A stretch of 52,721 bases of DNA, taken from NCBI GenBank assembly GCA_024638645.1, contig JAHEJX010000014.1, positions 1 through 52,721 on the forward strand, given 5' to 3'. Both the position numbers and the translations under genes were made by a program. Origin of the DNA: Actinomycetes bacterium. GTDB lineage: Bacteria; Actinomycetota; Acidimicrobiia; Spongiisociales; UBA5794. Position 1 is the first letter of the stretch; every line of letters begins with the position of its first letter. The notes beneath the pieces are model-generated. The model saw nothing but the letters and a program-made list of their open reading frames with translations. It was not told where the DNA came from and made no database searches. This document shows positions 16,190 to 25,665 of the stretch, piece by piece.

Positions 16190-17429
16190 CTAGAGCCTTC
16201 TGCGCCTTCGTCCCCCTGAGAGCCTTCTCGACGTCACCGTCTTGAACGGAGCGTCGGCCGGGTCAGGGATGAAGTTCGCCAGGTCGTGGAGCCGAGCGTC
16301 GTTGCTGAACATCTTGACGACCGGCTCGTTGAGGTCCGCCTGCTTCTGGATGCGCAGCACCTCGTTGAGCTGATCCCACTCGACGAGGGTTACGACCAGA
16401 CCTGACTCGCCGGCACGGGCCGTGCGGCCAGATCGGTGGAGGTAAGTCTTGGGATCGTCCGGTGGATCGAAGTGGATGACGGTGTCGACGTTGTCGATGT
16501 GGAGGCCCCGCGCCGCGACATTGGTGGCGACCAGAACCGGTGCAGAGCCGTCGGCAAATGCATCCAGAGCCTTCTGTCGCTTCGACTGATGGAGGTCGCC
16601 ATGGATGGCCCGGGCTTCCACACCCTCTTCGCGCAGGTCGCGGGCCGCTCGATCGCAGCCGTGCTTGGTGCGAGTGAACATCAGGGTGCGCTCACCGCTG
16701 TTCGCAATTGCCGCAGCCACCTTGACCTTGTCCATGTAGTGCACCTGCAGGAACCGATGGTCCGACGTTCCCACGGTTGCCTGATCGGTTTCCACCTCGT
16801 GCTCGACAGGATCCTTCATGTACTTGCGGATCAGCGTGCCGACCTGTCCATCGAGGGTTGCCGAGAACAGCATCGTCTGATGGTCCTCGGGGACTTCCCG
16901 CATGATCCGCCGCACCTGGGGCAAGAACCCCATGTCTGCCATCTGATCGGCCTCGTCGATGGTCACCATTTCGATGTCATCGAGGAATATCTCTCGGCGG
17001 TCGATCAGGTCGATCAAACGGCCCGGGGTTGCTATCACGATCTCAACCCCGCGACGGAGCTTGTCGATCTGGCGTTGCATCGAGACACCGCCGTAGACGG
17101 CGACGGTGAAAATGCCGCGGGCCTTGACGAGCGGATTGAGCACCTCTGTGACCTGGTTCGCCAGCTCTCGAGTGGGTACGAGTATGAGCCCGCGGGGTTG
17201 CTTCGGTTCCGCCTTCTTCATGCGCTCGATCATCGGTAGGCCGAATGCCAGCGTCTTGCCCGAGCCGGTTTGGGCCCGTCCGGTGACGTCGAAACCGGCC
17301 ATGCCGTCTGGGATTGCCTTCGCTTGAATCGGAAACGGGGCGGTAATGCCGTCCTTTTCGAGAATGGCTACGAGGTCTTCATTGATTCCGAGGTCGAGGA
17401 AAGTTGTATCGCTTGGTGCTTCCAGCATG
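16190..17429 (-). CDS. DEAD-box RNA helicase
   Basis: A 413-residue ATP-dependent RNA helicase. All core motifs are seen: the Q motif (APFPIQAKAIPDGM), AQTGSGKT (I), PTRELA (Ia), TPGRL (Ib), DEADQM (II), SAT (III), VATNVAARGLHIDNVDTVIH (V) and HRSGRTARAG (VI). The C-terminus is short and basic, ending GRRRRRL, likely RNA-binding. The frame runs back to 18184 through the opposite-strand genes, which is not credible; MLEAPSDTTFLDLGI from ATG 17429 is the natural start. The family works in ribosome assembly and mRNA turnover, often at low temperature. Its stop lies next to the heptanucleotide array, so array length could affect its 3' untranslated region. Confidence 0.94.
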
Positions 17430-17593
17430 AATCTTCTATCGATGGTATTAACGGCACCCCGGGGGGATCGCGTCCAATGCGAAGGGGCCCGAAGGCTGCG
17501 TCGGCAGCCGAACAGAACGATAGCCGCGCTGGGACCTCTAGCCGTCCAACGGGGCCGTGTCAGGGGCGAGCTACCCTCGCCGTAGAGCGCACG

Positions 17594-17776
17594 ATGGCGG
17601 AATTCTTCAAACGATTCAACGATCGGATTTGGCGGGAGGTGCTGAAAGCCGTCAATGCCGAGCCCACCGTCAAGTTTGCCTACCCAACCAACCGGACGGT
17701 GCTCAGCCGAGAAGCCGAATCCGCGATCCTGGGCGAGGAGCGCTCGAAACCAGACGTCGGTTCGCCAGGGAACTAA
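17594..17776 (+). CDS. Small hypothetical protein (60 residues)
   Basis: A 60-residue ORF beginning MAEFFKRFNDRIWREVLKA and ending RSKPDVGSPGN. It lies in the gap between the helicase start and the large lipoprotein, on the lipoprotein strand, 28 bases before it. The N-terminal half is amphipathic and basic, with aromatic residues regularly spaced, and the second half is polar. Codon use looks like that of its neighbours (third positions mostly G or C), which favours a real gene. I do not recognise the family. It may be co-transcribed with the lipoprotein. Confidence 0.5.
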   Translation: MAEFFKRFNDRIWREVLKAVNAEPTVKFAYPTNRTVLSREAESAILGEERSKPDVGSPGN

Positions 17777-17804
17777 CGTCCCCGCCGAGCCGTCATAGAG
17801 GGCA

Positions 17805-20624
17805 ATGGCGACAAGGACTTCATCGCACAGCGGCCGTCGGGTCATTGGTTTGCTTGCATTCCTGATGATTGCTGCTGCGTGCACATCAGGCGCAGACGGC
17901 AGTTCCACGACGTCAACTTCCGGAAGACCCGGATCCACCGTCCCGGGATCGTCTGTTGTGGCGACGACACTGCCGGGCTCGACAGGTGCCCCCGGCTCAA
18001 CATTTCCTCCGCCGACGTACCCGGTGGTACCGGTTCCCACCTGGGTTGACGAGAACGGGTTCGACGACCATTCCGTGCCTGCCATTGCGACGGTTCCCGA
18101 GTATTTTGCTCTGGCCCGGACCGGCCCCTCGGGCCAATCGGTCGTGAAGTTCACGATTGCGGACATGTCCTTCAATTCGTCCATATGGTGGATGGATTCG
18201 AACTTCTACACCCTCCATGATGAGTGGTACTGGTTCCGGCTCCTGAACGGCGCCGAGGTTCCCGGCTCGAGTTTTGTGCCCCTGCCGGGCGGCCAGAAGT
18301 TCGCAACGATTCAAGAGATCTACAGCTGGGCGCTTGCCCAGCCTCGCGACGAGCTGCCATACGACCTGCAATTCGTCGGCAGTCAATCTGTGGGCAACCG
18401 TCTCTACAGCGACGACTTCTACGACTTGGCCCTCGACGCTGAGCCGCGAGTGTTCGGGCTCGGGTCTTTGCTCTATTTCCCATCCTCAGCAGGCGGGGGC
18501 GGAGAACGCTGGGTGATCGAGCTCGAATATCACGACGATCCAACACCACAGGAAGTCGGGAGGTTCTTCGAGACAATCGCCGCTTCGGTGCCGGCGAACA
18601 TCGGAGACAACCTCGAGTGGGTTCTGCGATCGCCCGAGCAGGAAGCTGTTGCGGCTGTGCTGGCCGAAAGTCAACTGCCCTACTACGACCGGATAGTCCG
18701 CTACAGCGAGCTGGTGCCGCCGGGGCAGGTGGCGGTCTACAACGAGGGCATCGCAGCCGGTCGGCTGTTGCTGATTGGTCCCGGTGGCAAGGACCTCAGT
18801 GCTGCAGGCGATACGGACATTCTGTTGGTGAACACGGTGCCCGATTTTCTACCTCCGGGCTCGGCGTTGATCTCTTCGGCACCGCAAACTGCGTTGGCTC
18901 ACGTCAACATCCTTGCCCGCAATCGCGGGATCCCGAACGCGTCGCAAGCGGGCATCCTCCAGGATGCGGGTGTGCAGCAGGCGGCCAGAGTGCGCGCTCC
19001 AGCTCTGGTGCGCGCCAGCGCAGAAGCAGGTCTCGAAATCGTGTTGATCACAGAGGACCAGTACTCGATGTGGCGCCAGCTCAACAGCGTGACTCCGATT
19101 GCGATCCGTCCGGTGAGCCTTGCATCGTTGCCGTATGTCATCGAGCTCTCGTCACTCAGCCTCGTTGACACCGAGGCCGAGCTCGAGCGGTGGCGGCCGA
19201 TCATCGGCGGCAAGGCCGCCGGGTTTATCAATCTCCAGGCCGCCGGCGTGAGTATGCCCCCCGACGCTGCGGCCATATCCGTTCGGCCGTACTTCGAGCA
19301 CATGGAGCTGGCGGCCGACGCTCTGAACGCGATGATGACCAATACCAGCTTTCAAGGATCGCGCCGTACCCGGTACCTGATGCTGGAGGGCAGGCGAGCA
19401 TATGACTCCTTCTACACGGAGCAGGCCGACCGAGAGTTCGCAAACGAATTCATCGAAGCGAACCCGGCCGGTACCCCGGTCGGAGACATCCTGCGAGCCG
19501 ATGGCTTTCCCCGATATCTGCGGTCCATCAAGATGAACGAGGCGACGCTCGCGGAAATCACAGATCAGCTCGAGATTGTCTACGCGAACTACGCACTCAA
19601 CCAAGGTCTCCGATTCCGGTCCTCGAGCAGCGTCGAGGACATCGAGGGCTTCAACGGTGCCGGCCTCTACGACTCCAACACGGGGTTCTTCAGGCCGGAG
19701 ATCCAGATCGACAACGACGACCAGAAGAAATCAATCGAGTGGGCGATCAAGGCGACCTGGGCTTCATACTGGGGGTTTGAAGCGTTCGAGGAGCGGCAGC
19801 GGGAAAGGGTTGACCATCGCAGTGGTGGCATGGGAGTCCTGGTCCACGCCCGTTTCGACGACCGGCTGGAACGGGCCAACGGTGTGTTCACCTTCACGAT
19901 CGAGCCGGCGGTGGCGAACGCCGACTATTCGATGCGTCTCAACGTCCAGGCCGGGGCCGTCTCTGTGGCCAATCCCGATCCGGCTCTCGGTGCTTTGCCA
20001 GAGGAGATCGTGGTCACGCAGTCGGGAGCTGCCGCTCCTGTGATCGAGCGCCGTAGCCGCTCCAACCTCGTCCGCGATGGTGTTCAGGTGTTGTCGGACT
20101 TGCAGGTGAGCGAACTGTTCGAGGAGGCCCGATCCGTGGCGTTGTTGTGGCGAGATCGAGTCAACGGAGCATTGCCGGGCCCGCAAGACATCACCACCCT
20201 CACGCTCGACTTCGAGTTCAAAGACATGGACGCCGGCTGGCCCTCTCTCCAAGGGAATCAACCCAGGCCCCAAGCCCGTCTGGTTATCAAGCAGGCTCGA
20301 TCGCTCGAGCCCGGCATACGCGGCATCCCGGCTGAAGTCGTCGCACTTCCGATACCACGTGACGCGCTGGCTAGAGCTCGTTTGGTCGAGAAGGTCACCT
20401 GTGACGAGGGCAATGCCATCGGCGCCTCTGCAATCGAGGTCCGCACCGATCCTTTGGTGGTGCCCGATGTCGGATATAACGATGAGCCGCTTGTGGTCAA
20501 TGCAACTCCGGGGTTCGCGTCTGCCGTAGACGACGATTGCGATCGGGAGATCCTCTACAGCACGCCCGATCAGTTCCTGATCGAGCTCCTGGAGAGGGGC
20601 GATCTGCTCAACTTGTCGCGGTAG
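17805..20624 (+). CDS. Large lipoprotein with PEP/pyruvate-dikinase-like domains
   Basis: A 939-residue predicted lipoprotein: signal helix with lipobox IAAAC, then a Ser/Thr/Pro/Gly linker to about residue 75. Around residue 366 is TALAHVNILARNRGIPN, resembling the phosphohistidine swivelling domain of PEP synthase and PPDK, with His366 at the catalytic place. From about residue 466 a PPDK_N-like ATP-binding region follows, with GGKAAGFINLQAAGVSMP and RFRSSSSVEDIEGFNGAGLY near 605. In PEP synthase the ATP-binding domain precedes the His domain; here the order is reversed and the PEP/pyruvate barrel is absent. With a lipobox it should sit outside the membrane, where ATP is scarce. Function is unknown. 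The 3' end overlaps yihY by 17 bases. Confidence 0.8.
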   Translation: MATRTSSHSGRRVIGLLAFLMIAAACTSGADGSSTTSTSGRPGSTVPGSSVVATTLPGSTGAPGSTFPPPTYPVVPVPTWVDENGFDDHSVPAIATVPEYFALARTGPSGQSVVKFTIADMSFNSSIWWMDSNFYTLHDEWYWFRLLNGAEVPGSSFVPLPGGQKFATIQEIYSWALAQPRDELPYDLQFVGSQSVGNRLYSDDFYDLALDAEPRVFGLGSLLYFPSSAGGGGERWVIELEYHDDPTPQEVGRFFETIAASVPANIGDNLEWVLRSPEQEAVAAVLAESQLPYYDRIVRYSELVPPGQVAVYNEGIAAGRLLLIGPGGKDLSAAGDTDILLVNTVPDFLPPGSALISSAPQTALAHVNILARNRGIPNASQAGILQDAGVQQAARVRAPALVRASAEAGLEIVLITEDQYSMWRQLNSVTPIAIRPVSLASLPYVIELSSLSLVDTEAELERWRPIIGGKAAGFINLQAAGVSMPPDAAAISVRPYFEHMELAADALNAMMTNTSFQGSRRTRYLMLEGRRAYDSFYTEQADREFANEFIEANPAGTPVGDILRADGFPRYLRSIKMNEATLAEITDQLEIVYANYALNQGLRFRSSSSVEDIEGFNGAGLYDSNTGFFRPEIQIDNDDQKKSIEWAIKATWASYWGFEAFEERQRERVDHRSGGMGVLVHARFDDRLERANGVFTFTIEPAVANADYSMRLNVQAGAVSVANPDPALGALPEEIVVTQSGAAAPVIERRSRSNLVRDGVQVLSDLQVSELFEEARSVALLWRDRVNGALPGPQDITTLTLDFEFKDMDAGWPSLQGNQPRPQARLVIKQARSLEPGIRGIPAEVVALPIPRDALARARLVEKVTCDEGNAIGASAIEVRTDPLVVPDVGYNDEPLVVNATPGFASAVDDDCDREILYSTPDQFLIELLERGDLLNLSR

Positions 20625-21636
20625 CAATGCGTTGCCGGCGCACTTCGATCGCGGCATTGAACTCTGCGCCGAGCAAGACGATGAGACCCGACAGAAAAAA
20701 CCACAGCAGGAGGATGATCACGCCTGCCAAGGCTCCGTAGGTAGCGCTGAATCTACCGAAGGCGGTTACCCCGGCCGAAAATCCTGCAGTGGCGGCCAGC
20801 CACACGACGGCAGCGCCGAGTGCTCCTTGCCAGATGGGGTGGTTGCGCCCCGGGGCATCTGCGGGTGCGATGCGATAGAGGAATGCCAAGCCCGCGACGA
20901 CGAGCAGGATCAGCGCCGGCCATATCGCAAAACGCGTGACGGGGCTGTCCACGATCCTCGGTAGGACTGCCACAGACGATACGACGACTACGACGCCGAT
21001 GATCATGACGAAAGTCAGTAGCAGAGCGAGGCCGCGCACGACCAGGAAAGATCGGGTCTCGCGTTCGCCGTAGGCGAGATTCACCCCGGTAATGAGAACC
21101 TTGGCCCCCGCAGACGCCGAGTACAGGGCTGTGAGAATGGACACGACGGTCAAGATTCCCAGGCCTGTATCTGATGCCGTCACCACCTGGAGCAACTCCT
21201 CATTGATCAACGAGGAAGTCGAGTCCGGCAACCGGTCGGCGAGGGACTCGATGAGGTTGGCCAGATCGGCCGGGTCTGCAATCAGTCCATATACCGAAAT
21301 GGCTGCGATGGCTGCCGGAAATATCGCGAGGAGGGCGTAGTACGCAATGCTGCCGGCTATCACCGTCGTCGTGTGAGCCTTGAGGCGCTGCAGGAGGATA
21401 CGAATGAACGCGATCGTGGTCTCCAGGCGGTCTGGCGGCTGCTCGTCACGAATTGGACCACTCTCGGCAACTTCCGCTAGCGGTGCAATCAGGGTCTCCG
21501 CCGGTTCCGCGAGGGTGGGCGAGGACGGGTCGCGCGAAGGGCTCGCCGGCGCTTCGAGTGGTGTCTTGGTAGCGAGTGCACGTACCGCCACTCCCACGGC
21601 GAGACCACCAAGCGCCCACGTCAGAAATCGTCGCAT
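20608..21636 (-). CDS. YihY/virulence factor BrkB family membrane protein
   Basis: A 342-residue inner-membrane protein of unknown function, formerly misnamed RNase BN. A short signal-like helix and a Pro/Ser-rich cytoplasmic stretch (to about residue 75) precede the YihY core. The core has AGSIAYYALLAIFPAAIAAI, LTALYSASAGAKVLITGVNL, HPIWQGALGAAVVWLAATA and TYGALAGVIILLLWFFLSGL, covering about six transmembrane helices, and closes with LIVLLGAEFNAAIE. These motifs are typical and conserved. It follows the acyl-CoA dehydrogenase gene on the same strand with nine bases between, so the two are probably one transcript. Confidence 0.9.
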   Translation of the reverse strand: MRRFLTWALGGLAVGVAVRALATKTPLEAPASPSRDPSSPTLAEPAETLIAPLAEVAESGPIRDEQPPDRLETTIAFIRILLQRLKAHTTTVIAGSIAYYALLAIFPAAIAAISVYGLIADPADLANLIESLADRLPDSTSSLINEELLQVVTASDTGLGILTVVSILTALYSASAGAKVLITGVNLAYGERETRSFLVVRGLALLLTFVMIIGVVVVVSSVAVLPRIVDSPVTRFAIWPALILLVVAGLAFLYRIAPADAPGRNHPIWQGALGAAVVWLAATAGFSAGVTAFGRFSATYGALAGVIILLLWFFLSGLIVLLGAEFNAAIEVRRQRIATATS

Positions 21637-21645
21637 GGTCCGAAA

Positions 21646-23412
21646 CTAGACGCCGGCCGCGGCGAGGTCCACGGCAAAGAGCTGCTGGGCGCCGGCAGTC
21701 ACTGCAGGCGCCAATCCGCTGGTCTGAGGCAGCAGCTGAGTCGAGTAGAACGTTGCGATCGCGACTTTGTCTTGCATCCAAGGATCATCGGCCGATCGAG
21801 CGGCGACTACAGCCTGTCGGCCCAGGTAGTGGCCGCAAGCGACAAGGCCGAAGAGTCGGCAATACGGCGTTGCAGCTGCCAGCGCATCGTTGGCGTCGTC
21901 CAGGCGCGCCAGATGATCTGTGGCCAACTCGAGGTCGGCGTAGGCAACGGCAAGTGAGTCCGATATCTCGGGAAGCCCGGCTGCGGCCGTGGTCTCGATC
22001 GTGGCGCCTATCTCGGCGAGAAAGTCGGCCACGACCCCGCCTTCGCGCAACGGCAGCTTGCGCATGACCAGGTCCATTGCCTGGATACCGTTTGTTCCCT
22101 CGTAAATCGGAGTGATTCTGGCGTCGCGAAAGTGCTGGGCCGATCCGGTCTCCTCCACGAACCCCATGCCACCGTGGACCTGTAGTCCGATCGAAGTGAG
22201 CTCGACGCCGAGATCGGTAGCGAATGCCTTGCTCACCGGCGTCAGCAGGGCAGCCCGCTCCTCGCCTGCGGCGCGAGCGGCCACGTCAGGAGCGTGGTGG
22301 CTGCGATCGATGGCCGCCGTGTTGGCGAACAGCAGCGCCCTTGCTCCTTCGATGAAGGCGCGCATCGTCATGAGCATCCTCCGCACATCGGGATGCTGGA
22401 CAATCAGCGAACTCTCCGTCTTTGCAGCTCCCACGGCGCGACCCTGGCGACGTGTGTTGGCGTAGTCGAGCGCCTGCTGATAGGAACGCTCCGCAAGGCC
22501 GATGCCTTCGAGGCCAACGTGGATCCGGGCATCGTTCATCATCGTGAACATGTAATGCATCCCGGCATTTTCCTCGCCGATCATCCAGCCCGTTGCATCT
22601 TCGAAGGCCATAACACACGTGGGGCTGCCGTGAATGCCGAGCTTGTGTTCAATGGATACGCAGTGCAACGAGTTGCGATCAGCTGGGGCTCCGGCAGAGT
22701 CCGGGATGAGTTTGGGAACGATGAACAGGCTGATTCCTTTGGTGCCCGGCGGGGCTCCCGGAGTGCGAGCCAGGACAAGGTGGACGATGTTTTCCGCCAT
22801 GTCGTGCTCGCCCCAGGTGATGAAGATCTTTGTTCCGGTGATGGCCCAGGTGCCGTCACCCTTCGGCTCGGCCTTGGTACGCAGCGCTCCAACGTCTGAG
22901 CCGGCCTCTGGCTCGCTGAGCACCATCGTTCCGGTCCACTCGCCGCTGATGAGCTTCTCGAGGTATATGGCTTTCTGCTCGTCAGAGCCGTGGGCACTCA
23001 AGGCAAGGATGGCGCTCGAAGTGAGCATCGGACAAAGGGAGAAGGCCATATTGGCCGACGTGAGCATCTCGAGGATGGCAAGCCCGACGCTGCCCGGGAA
23101 GCCGTGACCGCCGAACTCGATGGGTGACTTCACAGCCCCCCACCCTGCGGCAACGTATTGCGCGTAAGCCTTCTTGAAAGAATCCGGGGCGCTGACCGAA
23201 CCGTCGTCGTTGCGAACCGACCCGATCAGGTCGCCATCGCGATTGGTCGGAGCAACCACTTCAGAGAAGAACCGGGCCGCCTCATCGAGCGCTCCGAAGG
23301 CAACATCCTTGTCCACGTGAGCAAAAGAGGGATAGCTGATGATCTCGTCGATGTCGCATGTCGTATCGAGTACGAACTTAATGTCGCGTAGGGGAGGGGT
23401 GTAGTCGCTCAT
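21646..23412 (-). CDS. Acyl-CoA dehydrogenase with N- and C-terminal extensions
   Basis: A 588-residue FAD flavoenzyme that oxidises acyl-CoA to enoyl-CoA. The start MSDYTPPLRDIKFVLD is the typical N-terminal extension (PF12418 type). The core holds TMVLSEPEAGSDVGALRTKA, the middle domain ITGTKIFITWGEHDM, and ARITPIYEGTNGIQAMDLV, whose Glu is the expected catalytic base. A C-terminal helical domain (PF12806 type) completes it. This architecture is shared by FadE5-like enzymes and by DmdC, the methylthiopropionyl-CoA dehydrogenase of DMSP demethylation. DmdC is worth considering because a DmdA-like gene lies 18 kb away, but the sequence alone does not decide it. Probably co-transcribed with yihY. 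Confidence 0.92.
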   Translation of the reverse strand: MSDYTPPLRDIKFVLDTTCDIDEIISYPSFAHVDKDVAFGALDEAARFFSEVVAPTNRDGDLIGSVRNDDGSVSAPDSFKKAYAQYVAAGWGAVKSPIEFGGHGFPGSVGLAILEMLTSANMAFSLCPMLTSSAILALSAHGSDEQKAIYLEKLISGEWTGTMVLSEPEAGSDVGALRTKAEPKGDGTWAITGTKIFITWGEHDMAENIVHLVLARTPGAPPGTKGISLFIVPKLIPDSAGAPADRNSLHCVSIEHKLGIHGSPTCVMAFEDATGWMIGEENAGMHYMFTMMNDARIHVGLEGIGLAERSYQQALDYANTRRQGRAVGAAKTESSLIVQHPDVRRMLMTMRAFIEGARALLFANTAAIDRSHHAPDVAARAAGEERAALLTPVSKAFATDLGVELTSIGLQVHGGMGFVEETGSAQHFRDARITPIYEGTNGIQAMDLVMRKLPLREGGVVADFLAEIGATIETTAAAGLPEISDSLAVAYADLELATDHLARLDDANDALAAATPYCRLFGLVACGHYLGRQAVVAARSADDPWMQDKVAIATFYSTQLLPQTSGLAPAVTAGAQQLFAVDLAAAGV

Positions 23413-23517
23413 GGGGCAAAGGATAGGCTTGGCCCGCTAGCTTGCATCGGGCTGTCGAATATCGTCGTCCCGTTCGTCGTGATGGTGGAACGACGGCGGC
23501 GGCGGGGAGGAGACCCG

Positions 23518-23886
23518 ATGAAGTACGCGCTATTGATATATGGCGATGAAGCAGCGCAAGCAGAGGCCACGCCAGAGCAACAAGCTCAGGTGATGAAGGA
23601 GTACATGGACTTCTCTGCATCCATTGCTGAAACCGGCCAGCATCTCGGCGGCGAAGCGCTCGACGCGACGGCCACTGCGACGACGGTGCGGGTGCGTGAC
23701 GGCGAGACTTTGACGACGGATGGCCCATTTGCCGAGACCCACGAGGCACTCGGCGGGTTCTACCTGATCGAAGCCGCCGATCTCGACGAAGCGATCGCTA
23801 TTGCATCTCGACTGCCCGGCTCTTGGTACGGCTCGGTCGAAGTGCGTCCGGTGTGGGATTGGGAAAGCAACCAACCCCCGAGCTAG
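23518..23886 (+). CDS. DGPF/YCII-related protein partnered with an ECF sigma factor
   Basis: A 122-residue small protein of the YCII-like superfamily, DGPF branch. It begins [11 protein letters not shown] with GGGGAGGAG just upstream of ATG 23518. The signature [20 protein letters not shown] is complete, followed by [18 protein letters not shown] proteins are consistently encoded beside ECF42-type sigma factors, as here, where the sigma gene overlaps by 34 bases. Their biochemical role is not settled; a dimeric alpha/beta-barrel enzyme or signalling partner is assumed. The gene is divergent from the acyl-CoA dehydrogenase. Confidence 0.9.
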   Translation: MKYALLIYGDEAAQAEATPEQQAQVMKEYMDFSASIAETGQHLGGEALDATATATTVRVRDGETLTTDGPFAETHEALGGFYLIEAADLDEAIAIASRLPGSWYGSVEVRPVWDWESNQPPS

Positions 23887-25133
23887 CCGCCGGGCAGGCG
23901 CTCGACCACGTATTCCGCGAGGAGTACGGCAAGGTCGTTGCCACGCTGATCCGCCAAACAGGCGATTTCGAGCTCGCTGAGGACGCAGTGCAGGAAGCAA
24001 TCGCGGCGGCGCTCGTCGATTGGCCGAAGTCGGGAATCCCCAACAAGCCGGCCGCTTGGCTAACGACCGCGGCCCGTCGCAAGGCCATCGACAGGCTGCG
24101 GAGAACCCAGACGAGAGTCCGCAAACAATCAGAGCTCGAGTACCTGATGAAGCTGGAGCAAGCTCAGGGCACCGCAGACCAAACAATTACGGAGGAGACC
24201 GTGGACTCCGCTGTTCAAGATGATCGGCTTCGGCTGATGTTCACGTGTTGCCATCCCGCACTCAATCGGGAGGCACAGGTTGCGCTGACTCTGAAGACGC
24301 TCGGCGGGCTGACCACCGGTGAGATCGCTCGTGCCTTTTTGGCCACGGAGCCGACCATGGCGCAGCGCATCGTCCGTGCCAAGCGGAAGATCCGGCAGGC
24401 CGGCATCCCCTATCGGGTTCCGCCGGACCACCAGCTTCCTGGTCGGCTCGGCTCGGTTCTCGCTGTTCTCTATCTCATCTTCAACGAGGGCTATTCGGCG
24501 AGTGTCGGCGATGCCTTGGTTCGTCACGAACTGTGCGACGAGGCAATCCGCCTGGGTCGCATCCTTGGTGCGCTCATGCCGGATGAGCCAGAGGTCTCTG
24601 GTCTGCTGGCGTTGATGCTCCTGCAGAACTCCCGGTCCGTAGCCCGGGTTCAGGATGACCAGCTCGTGCTGCTGGCCGATCAAGATCGGTTGCTGTGGGA
24701 TGGGGCTGCGATCGCGGAGGGCCAGGAGATCCTCGAAGCGGCGCTGCGCCGGCGCGAAGTCGGTCCGTATCAATTACAGGCTGCCATTGCCGCAGTGCAC
24801 GCTGAGGCTGACACCTGGGACGTAACGGATTGGAAAGAGATTCGGATGCTCTACGCCAAACTGGTTGAGATTGCGCCTTCTCCGGTCGTGACGCTGAACT
24901 TCGCCGTTGCGGTCGCCATGGACCAAGGTCCCGGCGCCGGCCTCGAGATCATGGACACGCTGCGAGACGGCCTTGACGGCTATTACCTCTATCACTCGGC
25001 GCGCGCCGACCTGCTCGGAAAGCTCGGCAGGCCGAGAGAGAGCCGCGAGGCGTATCTGCGGGCGCTCGAGCTCACTGAAAACGACTTGGAGCAGCGGTTC
25101 CTCAGATCCCGTCTGGGTGAGGAATCTCCGTGA
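23853..25133 (+). CDS. ECF42-type RNA polymerase sigma factor with C-terminal TPR-like domain
   Basis: A sigma factor of about 426 residues that redirects RNA polymerase. Region 2 ([57 protein letters not shown]) and region 4 ([34 protein letters not shown]) are clear. A long C-terminal extension (DUF6596/TPR-like: [64 protein letters not shown]) takes the place of an anti-sigma factor and marks the ECF42 group. The start is uncertain: GTG 23853 avoids a long overlap with the DGPF gene. No anti-sigma gene follows. The target promoters usually include the DGPF gene itself, by analogy with Streptomyces. Confidence 0.88.
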   Translation: MGLGKQPTPELAAGQALDHVFREEYGKVVATLIRQTGDFELAEDAVQEAIAAALVDWPKSGIPNKPAAWLTTAARRKAIDRLRRTQTRVRKQSELEYLMKLEQAQGTADQTITEETVDSAVQDDRLRLMFTCCHPALNREAQVALTLKTLGGLTTGEIARAFLATEPTMAQRIVRAKRKIRQAGIPYRVPPDHQLPGRLGSVLAVLYLIFNEGYSASVGDALVRHELCDEAIRLGRILGALMPDEPEVSGLLALMLLQNSRSVARVQDDQLVLLADQDRLLWDGAAIAEGQEILEAALRRREVGPYQLQAAIAAVHAEADTWDVTDWKEIRMLYAKLVEIAPSPVVTLNFAVAVAMDQGPGAGLEIMDTLRDGLDGYYLYHSARADLLGKLGRPRESREAYLRALELTENDLEQRFLRSRLGEESP

Positions 25134-25157
25134 CCGGCGGAGAAGGCGGGAGTACCG

Positions 25158-25565
25158 ATGAGCCCTGAGGAGATGTTCGAGGTCTTTGGGGACTTCGATC
25201 CAGCCGAACACGAAGCTGAGGCTTCCGAGCGTTGGTCCGCCGTTCATGAAGTGTCCAAACAAAGGACGTCGCAATACTCACAGGAGCAGTGGCAGGAGGC
25301 TGTGGCAGAAAACGAGGGGATCGTTACCAAGTTCGCCGATCTGCTTCTGGCAGGGGAGGCGGCCGACGCGCTGGCTGCGATGGACGTCGCCCATGAGCAT
25401 CGGCTTTCGATCGACCGTTGGTATTACCCCTGCTCGATCGACCAGCACGTCCTGCTTGCTGAGCTCTACCTCGCCGATCCGCGGTTCGAGAAATACTGGG
25501 AGGACAGGGGACAGGGTCTCACCCGTTTCGTCCACGACGCGATCAAGGCGAACGCAACGCGTTAG
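25158..25565 (+). CDS. Stand-alone TipAS antibiotic-recognition domain protein
   Basis: A 135-residue globin-like helical protein matching the C-terminal drug-binding domain of TipA regulators. Visible family traits are DPAEHEAEASERWSAV at the start, RWYYPCSIDQHVLLAELYLA with a Cys near the end of the helix, DPRFEKYWEDRGQGLTRFV and DAIKANATR at the C-terminus. There is no MerR helix-turn-helix, so it corresponds to the TipAS form, which sequesters thiopeptide antibiotics. Whether the Cys in WYYPCS aligns with the residue that traps thiostrepton needs an alignment. It starts 24 bases after the sigma factor and could be in the same operon, giving a stress or drug-binding link. Confidence 0.85.
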   Translation: MSPEEMFEVFGDFDPAEHEAEASERWSAVHEVSKQRTSQYSQEQWQEAVAENEGIVTKFADLLLAGEAADALAAMDVAHEHRLSIDRWYYPCSIDQHVLLAELYLADPRFEKYWEDRGQGLTRFVHDAIKANATR

Positions 25566-25665
25566 TTTGCCTCCAACCATCGGCGACCATCAAGCGGCTC
25601 TGCGCTGCGGTCGTGTCGGGTCGGCGGCAGGATTAGCCTGGTCGGTCCCGCTCTCAGGAGACCTT

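Noticed and set aside
17430..18184. N-terminal extension of the helicase back to 18184
   Set aside because: The extension is antisense to the small ORF and lipoprotein, is not helicase-like, and the natural start MLEAPSD is at 17429.
19764..20657. A 297-residue minus-strand frame inside the large lipoprotein gene
   Set aside because: Shadow frame without motifs; it also crosses the end of yihY.
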